Positions 25,778 to 32,720 of a stretch of 64,000 nucleotides of DNA are shown piece after piece. This stretch comes from 21-14-0-10-47-8 sp966211795 (lineage in GTDB: Bacteria; Bdellovibrionota; Bdellovibrionia; Bdellovibrionales; Bdellovibrionaceae): contig CBIHNW010000004.1 of NCBI GenBank assembly GCA_966211795.1, positions 62,001 to 126,000 of the forward strand. Reading direction: 5' to 3'. The notes below the pieces were generated by a model. That model searched no databases. It had not been told where the DNA came from and was given only the letters and a program-made list of their open reading frames with translations. The stretch's first letter is position 1; each line of letters opens with the position of its first letter. Both the position numbers and the translations under genes were made by a program.

Positions 25778-26176
25778 CTATTTATTGCTTTCGGCAATTA
25801 GTTTTTTGTAATCGGGGGCGCGCATGAGGATGGCGAGTTCTTTTTCGGTGTCCATCTCGATGCGGATCAGCCAGCCGTCGTTGATCGGGTCATCGTTCAG
25901 GACCGCGGGATCTTCGCTCAGGGATTGGTTGATTTCGATCACGGTGCCGCTAACGGGGGCTAGTAGGTCGCTGACGGCTTTCACGCTTTCGACCACGCCG
26001 AAAGATTCACCCTGAGTGACTTTTTGGCCTTCTTCAGGAAGCTCGACATAAACGATCTCGCCCAAAGAGTTTTGCGCAAATTCAGTGATGCCGACAGTGA
26101 CGATGTTTTCGTCGACCTGAGCCCACTCGTGATCTTTTGTGTAGTAATAATCTTCGGGAACGATAAATGTCGCCAT
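25778..26176 (-). CDS. gcvH: Glycine cleavage system H protein
   Basis: The 132-residue lipoyl carrier has the family pattern: DHEWAQ near residue 15, GITEFAQNSLGEIVYVELPE, and the lipoylation site ESVKAVSD with Lys66. The C-terminal half (PAVLNDDPINDGWLIRIE) is also typical. It shuttles the aminomethyl group between the P, T and L proteins. The ATG at 26176 is preferred over a TTG two codons earlier because GAGAGG lies nine bases before it. It follows gcvT by 34 bases. gcvP is 6.5 kb away on the same strand. Confidence 0.97.
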   Translation of the reverse strand: MATFIVPEDYYYTKDHEWAQVDENIVTVGITEFAQNSLGEIVYVELPEEGQKVTQGESFGVVESVKAVSDLLAPVSGTVIEINQSLSEDPAVLNDDPINDGWLIRIEMDTEKELAILMRAPDYKKLIAESNK

Positions 26177-26210
26177 GTTCAAAAACCTCTCTTAGTTTTT
26201 TGCAGACTTG

Positions 26211-27305
26211 TTATCTCGAAACAAACGGAGTTTTGCAAACCTTTGCTTTCACTTTGCGGCCGCGAATGTCCACCGCGAACTCGGTTCCTTCGGCGACATA
26301 TGGCGTCGCGAGATAGCCAATGCCGATCGCTTCATCAAGGCTTGGTGAATGAGTGCCGCTGGTGACGACACCGATTTCTTTTCCGTCGCTTGAAAACAAA
26401 GCATAACCCTGTCGCGGAATTCCTTTTTCCAGCATCTTGAAACCAATCAAGCTGCGGGCCAGTCCTTTTTCTTTGGCGGCGACGATTTTTGCCTTTCCGA
26501 GAAAATCTTTTTTGGCCGGTTTGATCACCCAACCCAACGCGGCCTCATAAGGATTCGTTGTGTCATCAATTTCGTGGCCGTAAAGACTGTATTTCATTTC
26601 GGTTCGCAAAGTATCGCGAGCGCCCAAGCCGATCGGTTGCACGCCGAAAGCTTCGCCTTGCTCAAGCAAGGTGGTCCAAAGATGCACAGTGGCCGGAGCT
26701 TCAATGAAAATCTCGGCGCCATCTTCACCCGTATAACCGGTACGAGCAATGATCACCGCCGCACCCGCAAAGCTTGCAACTTTGAAGGTGAAGCTTTTCA
26801 TTTCGCTTACTTTTTGTGCAAAAACTTGATCCAGCAAAGCCAGCGCTTTGGGACCTTGAACCGCGATCTGTCCCCACTGTGCGGACTCGTCCGTGATGTC
26901 GGCACCTTTGTTGTGCTTTTGCATCCACTGAAAGTCTTTGTCCTTGTTCGAAGCATTCACGCAGACCAAGTAATCCTGATTTTTTTCGATGCAATAAACG
27001 ATGATGTCGTCCACCAAACCACCTTGGTCATTCGGCAGCAGAGAATATTGAGCGTCGAAGTTATTCAATTTCGCAACGTCGTTCGTCGTCAGCCATTCCA
27101 GAGTCTCAAGAGCCTTCGGACCCTTGACCCGAATTTCGCCCATGTGTGAGACGTCGAACAATCCGACATTCTTGCGAACGCAGTCATGCTCCTCGCGAAG
27201 GCCCTTGTATTGAATGGGCATCAGCCACCCGGCAAAGTCCACCATTCGGGCTCCCAATTTGATATGCTCATCTGCCAACGGAGTTTTCATTGTTGCTTCT
27301 GACAT
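26211..27305 (-). CDS. gcvT: Glycine cleavage system T protein (aminomethyltransferase)
   Basis: The 364-residue enzyme transfers the methylene group from the H protein to tetrahydrofolate. The N-terminal part has MVDFAGWLMPIQYKGLREEH and DVSHMGEIRVKG, and the folate-binding region includes ARTGYTGEDGAEIF, all diagnostic. The length is normal. AGAGAGGTCCAA precedes the ATG. gcvH follows on the same transcript. A glycine riboswitch was looked for upstream (27306-27526) and not found. Confidence 0.97.
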   Translation of the reverse strand: MSEATMKTPLADEHIKLGARMVDFAGWLMPIQYKGLREEHDCVRKNVGLFDVSHMGEIRVKGPKALETLEWLTTNDVAKLNNFDAQYSLLPNDQGGLVDDIIVYCIEKNQDYLVCVNASNKDKDFQWMQKHNKGADITDESAQWGQIAVQGPKALALLDQVFAQKVSEMKSFTFKVASFAGAAVIIARTGYTGEDGAEIFIEAPATVHLWTTLLEQGEAFGVQPIGLGARDTLRTEMKYSLYGHEIDDTTNPYEAALGWVIKPAKKDFLGKAKIVAAKEKGLARSLIGFKMLEKGIPRQGYALFSSDGKEIGVVTSGTHSPSLDEAIGIGYLATPYVAEGTEFAVDIRGRKVKAKVCKTPFVSR

Positions 27306-27526
27306 TTGGACCTCTCTGTTCTGAAGGGCTTAAATTCTATCTGGGCGTGGATTTTGTCAATTGTGATTGTCTCATCTCGAGACGACCCCTTTCCTTTCGA
27401 TCTGGAAATGTCGAACCAGTATTCGAATTTGGTCGGATCGACATTTGAAATGCATGACGATGGCGGCGGAGCTCTTTGCCGCTTGGCCTCAAACTTGAAG
27501 TCATAACTGGTATTCGGGGGAATAGA

Positions 27527-28174
27527 ATGAAGATGAGTAAGAAGCAGCCATTTCTGATTGGATCTTTAGCCACCTTGCTCCTGTTCGGTTTTCAGAACTG
27601 TGCCAAAGTAGGAGTCGAAGAGCTCAATCCTTCTTCAGATGCCGGCATCTCTGACGTGGCCAACACTCCACAAGGGGACGGCACCTCGGTTTTGCCTGAT
27701 GCCTCTGGCGATACTCCTGTGGTCAAGGATCCGACGGCTCAAGATCCAGTCGTGAAAGATCCACCGAAACAGAATGATCCACCGAGCAAGAATCCTCCTC
27801 TCGTTTCGCAGAATCCTCCAAAGGGAAATTGCGATAATGGAGATAAAGATAAAGATCCGGGCGATAAAGATCCGGGCCACGGCTCCAAACAGAAAGATCC
27901 GATTTGCTTGCCCATGAGTCAGGTTCACGCAAAGCAAAGCAAGCAAGGTGACATGAAGACCGTTGCCTGCCTCAGCAATCAAAGCGACGATTGCGTCCTG
28001 ATTTGTCACAAGCCGCCGGGAAATCCTGAAAATACAAAACAACTGATCGCGCACAGCACAGGTGAGATCCAAGCTCACTTGGGCCATGGCGACAGCTTGG
28101 GCGAGTGTCCGGACAATAAAAATCACCATCCTTCGGACATTTCGGTTTGCGAGGCTGACGGAGACGAAGACTAA
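27527..28174 (+). CDS. Lipoprotein with Asp/Pro-rich repeats and a CHxPPGNP domain
   Basis: The 215-residue product starts MKMSKKQPFLIGSLATLLLF with lipobox FQNC, which supports the ATG at 27527 (preceded by GGGGGAATAGA). Residues about 60-125 are low-complexity, built from DPVVKDP- and KDKDPGDKDPG-like units, probably an extended stalk. The C-terminus has LICHKPPGNPENTKQL and, after 10 residues, AHLGHGDSLGEC. This Cys/His-rich motif is one I know from many secreted bacterial proteins of unknown function. It likely forms a small disulfide- or metal-stabilised domain displayed on the surface. Divergent from gcvT. Confidence 0.8.
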   Translation: MKMSKKQPFLIGSLATLLLFGFQNCAKVGVEELNPSSDAGISDVANTPQGDGTSVLPDASGDTPVVKDPTAQDPVVKDPPKQNDPPSKNPPLVSQNPPKGNCDNGDKDKDPGDKDPGHGSKQKDPICLPMSQVHAKQSKQGDMKTVACLSNQSDDCVLICHKPPGNPENTKQLIAHSTGEIQAHLGHGDSLGECPDNKNHHPSDISVCEADGDED

Positions 28175-28288
28175 TCTCACCGCGCCACGGCCGCCACGTT
28201 CAGCCGGGACATTGATTCTGTTCTAAAATACCGCCGTCTCTTTCGGAACTAGTTGAGTTGCGAAAAAGATGACGGTATTTTGCTTTTC

Positions 28289-29818
28289 ATGCCCACATTC
28301 AATACAAAAAAAGTTCTCTGGATCTTCATTGGAATTTTGGTCTTGCGCGCCATCTTCGCCCTGAGCGTGGGATTCGTCGACGACGATGCCTATCACTGGA
28401 GCTGGACGCAGCAAATGGACTGGTCTTATTTCGATCATCCCGGAATGATCGCTTGGCTTGAATGGCTGACCACTTCTTTGTTTGGCCACAACCAGCTGGG
28501 GATCCGTCTGCCATCCTTTATCTGTTTTTCTTCGGTCGTGGTTATCACCTGGAAATTCGTCAAAGACCTGTTCGACCCTTGGGCCGCGACGTTTACGGCG
28601 GCCATGATTTTATTTGCGCCGCTTTGGGGATTCGGTGGATTTGTGTCTTCGCCCGAGCCGCCTTTCATGTTGTTGTGGGTGATCGCCGCTTGGGTTTTCT
28701 GGCAAGGCGTGCGCGAGGACGATCAGCAGTGGAGCGTGAAAAAAACGTGGCTGTGGCTAGGCGTGATCATGGGGGTTGGCTTTAACACCAAATTTCCAAT
28801 GGTCTTGTTGGCGCCGGGGTTTGGTTTGTACTTGCTGACGACACCGAATCGACGCCGCCAGCTTTTAACACCTTGGCCTTGGATTGGCATCGTGATCGCG
28901 ACGGTGATGCTGGCGCCAGTGTTTTATTGGAACATGAAATATGACTGGCCAAGCTTTCGCTTCCAATTTCACGATCGCCACACGGGTGGAAGCTTTGATC
29001 CGAAACGCTGGCTTGGTTTTTGGGGTATGCAAATCGGACTGCTCAGTCCCGGAATTTATTTTTCCTTGGTCTTGGCCTTCATCGCTTCGATCCAAAAATT
29101 TCGTGAACCTAAATGGCGCCTGCTATTTTGTCTGAGCATTCCAAGCGTTCTGGTTTTTTATCCACAACCATTATGGGCCGATTTTAAACCGCATTGGATG
29201 GGGCCTGCCTATTTCATTCTGGCGTTCGGTATGGGCGCACTGTGGTCGCAAGGTTGGCGATGGGGCTCAAAACAGCTGATCAATCCCTTCAGTCGAAAAA
29301 TGCTATGGAGCTGCGTCGGCTTTTTGATCCCGATGAATTTATTGATCTACGCTCCGGCTTTTTATCCTTGGGTCCCCAAAGTCGTGCGCGCCGTCGCGCC
29401 GAATGCCAAGTGGGAGCCAAAGAACGATGTCAGCAATGAGTTGTTCGGCTGGCCCGAGGCCGGACAGGAGCTGTTGAAATGGCAAAGTGAAATCGAGCAG
29501 AAAACGGGACATCGTCCATTCATGGCAGGACATCGCTACGAGATGACCGCGCAAATTTGGAAGGCGACGATGCAGAAAACCTACATGCTCAGCCGCACTG
29601 TCAGTCACTACACGGTGACGACGTCGGAAGCCGAATTGAAATCCTTGTACGGCCAAGACGCCTTGATGATCGGTCACGACAAATATGATTTTAATCCGCA
29701 AGAGTTCGCTAAATTTGATTCATGTGAAGAGCGGGAATTTAAATTTTACCGTCACGACGAGCTGTCGCGAATCTTTAAACTTTATTGGTGCAAAAATTTT
29801 CAGGGTATTCTGCGCTAA
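28289..29818 (+). CDS. GT-C type glycosyltransferase (ArnT/PMT-like)
   Basis: The 509-residue polytopic membrane protein has about 10-12 hydrophobic segments. The first loop holds DDDAYHWSW and YFDHPGMIAWL, the conserved acidic and HP motifs of family 39/83 (PMT-2, ArnT) transferases that use lipid-linked sugars. The C-terminus is a soluble domain of about 130 residues. It probably decorates lipid A, LPS or proteins on the periplasmic side; the acceptor is unknown. The ATG at 28289 is chosen since the frame open from a TTG 12 codons upstream adds no homologous sequence. No clear ribosome site. Confidence 0.85.
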   Translation: MPTFNTKKVLWIFIGILVLRAIFALSVGFVDDDAYHWSWTQQMDWSYFDHPGMIAWLEWLTTSLFGHNQLGIRLPSFICFSSVVVITWKFVKDLFDPWAATFTAAMILFAPLWGFGGFVSSPEPPFMLLWVIAAWVFWQGVREDDQQWSVKKTWLWLGVIMGVGFNTKFPMVLLAPGFGLYLLTTPNRRRQLLTPWPWIGIVIATVMLAPVFYWNMKYDWPSFRFQFHDRHTGGSFDPKRWLGFWGMQIGLLSPGIYFSLVLAFIASIQKFREPKWRLLFCLSIPSVLVFYPQPLWADFKPHWMGPAYFILAFGMGALWSQGWRWGSKQLINPFSRKMLWSCVGFLIPMNLLIYAPAFYPWVPKVVRAVAPNAKWEPKNDVSNELFGWPEAGQELLKWQSEIEQKTGHRPFMAGHRYEMTAQIWKATMQKTYMLSRTVSHYTVTTSEAELKSLYGQDALMIGHDKYDFNPQEFAKFDSCEEREFKFYRHDELSRIFKLYWCKNFQGILR

Positions 29819-29929
29819 TCTCCCACTTTTGTTTCGTGGTTTTCCTGAGTTTCTTGATTCGCTACCTTGATTAATTTCAAAGGGGGCGCAACTTGGCTCA
29901 GAGATGTGCGATTGAATGCTGGAAAAAGA

Positions 29930-29956
29930 CAAAAGCCGACCAGAGGTCGGCTTTTG
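29930..29956. terminator. Bidirectional intrinsic terminator
   Basis: A 12-base perfect stem (CAAAAGCCGACC with GGTCGGCTTTTG) has a three-base loop and flanking A and T runs. It separates the glycosyltransferase gene from the convergent small Gln/Ser-rich protein gene. Confidence 0.85.
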
Positions 29957-29988
29957 CAGCGACGGAATAGTTGCTGAACGTCTAAAAA

Positions 29989-30189
29989 CTAAAACTTGTT
30001 TTGAGACGAAGTGCTTGAAGACTGACGATCAGAAAGGTTGTCAGAGCTTCCAGTTTGAGAAGAAGATGTTCTTCCAGTTTGACCTTGAGAAGAAATATCT
30101 TTTTGTTGTTGGCTTCCAGTTTGTGAGCCCATGTTGCTCTTATCGTTTACGTTTTGAGAAGATTGGTTGTTTGGATATTGTGTTGCCAT
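29989..30189 (-). CDS. Small Gln/Ser-rich low-complexity protein
   Basis: The 66-residue frame starts at 30189 after AGGAGGCAATT, an ideal ribosome site, and ends 33 bases before a strong terminator. So it is a genuine, independently transcribed gene. The product is hydrophilic and made mainly of Ser, Gln, Thr, Gly, Asn and Asp (GSQTGSQQQKDISSQGQTG), with no Cys, signal peptide or hydrophobic core, so it is expected to be disordered. Such small proteins are sometimes stress- or stationary-phase-induced hydrophilins, but this is speculation. Confidence 0.7.
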   Translation of the reverse strand: MATQYPNNQSSQNVNDKSNMGSQTGSQQQKDISSQGQTGRTSSSQTGSSDNLSDRQSSSTSSQNKF

Positions 30190-30708
30190 AATTGCCTCCT
30201 AGATATTGATAATGTCTTTCGCCAGATTGCATTTTGATTTCCGTCGCTGATGCCTGGCAAAAGTGGTTTAGTGCATCTGCACCATAAGATTCTGCAAAAC
30301 GGAAACCACCTTAAGGTTAGCTTAAAATCGTTCTGATTTATGAGAATGAGGCAGAGTAGGGCGCATCATTTGTGTCGACGTTCAGAATCGCACCTTCAAC
30401 GCTTTTTTGCTCTCTGACAAATAAAAATTTGATAGGAAATGTTCTCTGTCGGAAAACAGTTTTATTTGCATCAAGCTGATTCTCTTCTGACCTGCTTTGA
30501 TTTTTTCGAGCGGGTCTCTTTCGACTTTTGCAAAAAAGGAAAGACGAAAATGATGATGAATTTCGTTTCAAAATGGATGGACGCAAAAAATCTTGTTCGA
30601 TTGCCGCGGCAACATTATCCGTTGTGCTGAATTGGAAAAAAGATCTGCCTCTCCATCACAATGGGTTGACGTGGGTTCGGACCGAGCGGAATTGCATTTT
30701 AAATCTCT
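30190..30708. other. Intergenic region, 519 bases, no convincing gene
   Basis: Several short frames overlap here on both strands, none with recognisable sequence. The best candidate is a 26-codon plus-strand frame at 30550-30630 starting with three ATG codons after AAGGAAAGACGAAA. It was not accepted for lack of any other support. The promoter of the small Gln/Ser-rich protein must lie at the left end. Confidence 0.45.
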
Positions 30709-31722
30709 TCAAGGTTGATCTGAAATGCGAAGTTCGGTGCCTTTCTTTTCAAAAGAATTTGGCGGATCGATTAAAATTCCGCGAGGGACTGGGGGCACTT
30801 CGCCGTTGCGGTGAAGCCAAGACAGAAATTCGCGCTCGGGACCGCGGCAGATCATTTGCCGGGTTTTTCCCTTTTCAGCCAGTTGGTCGCCCACCGTTCG
30901 CCATTGTTGGGTCGCCGGTGCCGCAGTTTTTGAAGCCAGCAGGTAACTGAAGGTCAAAGAAGCGTTCTTCATCGGAAGAAATTTTTCGATTTCTTGAAAC
31001 CACTTTGGCATTTGGAAAAAGATGCGATCATGACACCAATCAGTTTTTGAATTTTCAAATAACGGGCAGCCTTGTTGATGCGGGCAAGGAGCCCACATCG
31101 AAAATCCTTTTTGCAAAAGTTCTTTTCTTCTTTGCAGCAGCAAGCGGCCATCTTCACGGGTCGAAGGCTCAATCCAAATCAAAGAGTCACATTCGTAAAT
31201 CCAAGCAGGCAAAGCCTGAATCTCGGTCAGTGAATAAGAAAAAAGGGCGGTGCGGCTTTTCGCCGGCCGTATGTCTTTTTCCGAAATCCAATTTGAATCT
31301 CGTGGCCGTCGGGGAGCTGCCTGCAACAAAGCTTGGTGCAACTTTTGGGCTTCGCTGGATCTCTCCGCATAGGTGACCTGACCCGAATGACTTTGCAACC
31401 ACGGCAGCGAACCTGCTCCTAGGCCCGAGCCAAAGTCCAATAGCTCAGCACTTTGCGCCCACGGGAATTTCTGCGTTTGCGCCTCTTGAAAAACGGCTTG
31501 CGAGCGAACAAAATTCAGCGGCAGAAAATAAGCGAGCTGCGCGACCTGACACCAGGATTCTCGCCATGGGGTCGCGGCCGAAGGTTGCGCGATGTAAAAG
31601 TCGCTCATCTTCAAAACAGCGTCAGCGATGGCGCGTGGATTTTGAAAGGAAAGATTCCATTTGGAAAGAGCCTGAGAGATCGCAGCTTCGAGCCAATCTG
31701 GCAGTGTGTATTCGCGCTTCAT
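30709..31722 (-). CDS. Rsm22-type methyltransferase-like protein
   Basis: The 337-residue protein has a SAM-binding Rossmann motif (ELLDFGSGLGAGSL) at about residue 95. Past the middle is the Cys/His element CPHQQGCPL followed by DWCHDRIFFQ, typical of the Rsm22 family (mitochondrial METTL17 relatives), which binds the small ribosomal subunit and a metal or Fe-S cluster. Its role is thought to be small-subunit assembly, not proven catalysis. The start overlaps the upstream glycosyltransferase stop by four bases, so it is the last gene of the gcvP transcript. Confidence 0.83.
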   Translation of the reverse strand: MKREYTLPDWLEAAISQALSKWNLSFQNPRAIADAVLKMSDFYIAQPSAATPWRESWCQVAQLAYFLPLNFVRSQAVFQEAQTQKFPWAQSAELLDFGSGLGAGSLPWLQSHSGQVTYAERSSEAQKLHQALLQAAPRRPRDSNWISEKDIRPAKSRTALFSYSLTEIQALPAWIYECDSLIWIEPSTREDGRLLLQRRKELLQKGFSMWAPCPHQQGCPLFENSKTDWCHDRIFFQMPKWFQEIEKFLPMKNASLTFSYLLASKTAAPATQQWRTVGDQLAEKGKTRQMICRGPEREFLSWLHRNGEVPPVPRGILIDPPNSFEKKGTELRISDQP

Positions 31723-32717
31723 AGACCCAGGTTTTTCAAGACATCGTTGACCTTGATGTCATTCATACAAGGATAAAAGGGACACTTCTCTCCCCAACAT
31801 TGATCGGTGGCGGGACAGTCGACGGATGGAGCGAGCGCCACGGCTTGCGGACCACGTGGACCCCAGCGCTTGGCCCGATGAACCAGAATCGGAGAATAAA
31901 TGCCGACCGCATGCACGCCCATGCTGGCCGCCAAATGCAAGACGCCGGTCGAAGGCGCCACCACGCCGCGCGCGGTTTTCAAGATGCTCAGCAAATCATC
32001 CATCGACAGTTTGTTTTGCAGCCATCGGACCCGGGGATTCTTTTCCCACTGCGGCCGAATCTCGGTCAGGTAAGGATCATCGCCTGGCGTGCCCGTGATG
32101 ACGACGGTGCCGGCGTTGATCAGTTTTTCAATCAAGATATTGTAATGAGACTGCGGCCAATTCAGGGCGCTGCCAGCCATTCCGGGATGCACGACAAAGT
32201 ATTCGCCGGGTCGCAGATCGTACTTTTCAAAAAGCTGCCGCTTCACCAGCGGATTTAATTTGAGAAATGGAGTCTCGGCCGCCGGAAGTTTGAATGCAAA
32301 CTCGACCAGCTCGCGGTTGTAATCAGCTTCATGCTTTTCAGCTAAGGAGCGGCTTTGGCGCAATCCGTGATTGTAAAACAAAAAGGAATGCCACTGCGAC
32401 CGACGGGCGACTCGCAAGGGAACCCTGGCTCGCCAGCAGGCGTACCCCACCCACCAAGGAGCGTAGAAGACCACCACGGCGTCGGGCTTTTCGGATTTCA
32501 AGTATTCAATCAGGCTTGCGGTCGAAGCCTTGTGATCCTTTAAATCCAGCTCGAAAAATTCGCGGGCCGGATCGGCGCTTTTCGCGATAAATCCCAAGCC
32601 CTTGGCGATCACCCATTTGACGGAAATATTTTTTTCCTGCAGCTTTGGCAACTGATCGACCGGTAAGGTCGCAATCAGATCTCCAATTTTATCAAGCCGC
32701 AGGAAAATCGCTTTCAT
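31719..32717 (-). CDS. Glycosyltransferase family 9 (heptosyltransferase-like)
   Basis: The 332-residue protein begins MKAIFLRLDKIGDLIATLP, the usual heptosyltransferase start. The C-terminal half holds YFVVHPGMAGSALNWP and GVVAPSTGVLHLAASMG, the ADP-heptose binding elements of GT9 (GT-B fold). It likely adds a heptose to the LPS inner core on the cytoplasmic face of the inner membrane. Four Cys near the end (DCPATDQCWGEKCPFYPC) are a common GT9 feature. It starts three bases after gcvP and overlaps the next gene, an unusual metabolic neighbour. Confidence 0.9.
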   Translation of the reverse strand: MKAIFLRLDKIGDLIATLPVDQLPKLQEKNISVKWVIAKGLGFIAKSADPAREFFELDLKDHKASTASLIEYLKSEKPDAVVVFYAPWWVGYACWRARVPLRVARRSQWHSFLFYNHGLRQSRSLAEKHEADYNRELVEFAFKLPAAETPFLKLNPLVKRQLFEKYDLRPGEYFVVHPGMAGSALNWPQSHYNILIEKLINAGTVVITGTPGDDPYLTEIRPQWEKNPRVRWLQNKLSMDDLLSILKTARGVVAPSTGVLHLAASMGVHAVGIYSPILVHRAKRWGPRGPQAVALAPSVDCPATDQCWGEKCPFYPCMNDIKVNDVLKNLGL

Positions 32718-32720
32718 ACT

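Noticed and set aside
27306..27526. Possible glycine riboswitch upstream of gcvT
   Set aside because: The two-aptamer core signature could not be recognised on the minus strand; a covariance search would be decisive.
30338..30586. 82-codon minus-strand frame in the 519-base gap
   Set aside because: Ser/Lys/Arg-rich composition without structure, no ribosome site.
30528..30950. 140-codon plus-strand frame entering the Rsm22-type gene
   Set aside because: Overlaps the 3' end of the clear minus-strand gene by about 240 bases and has no family features.
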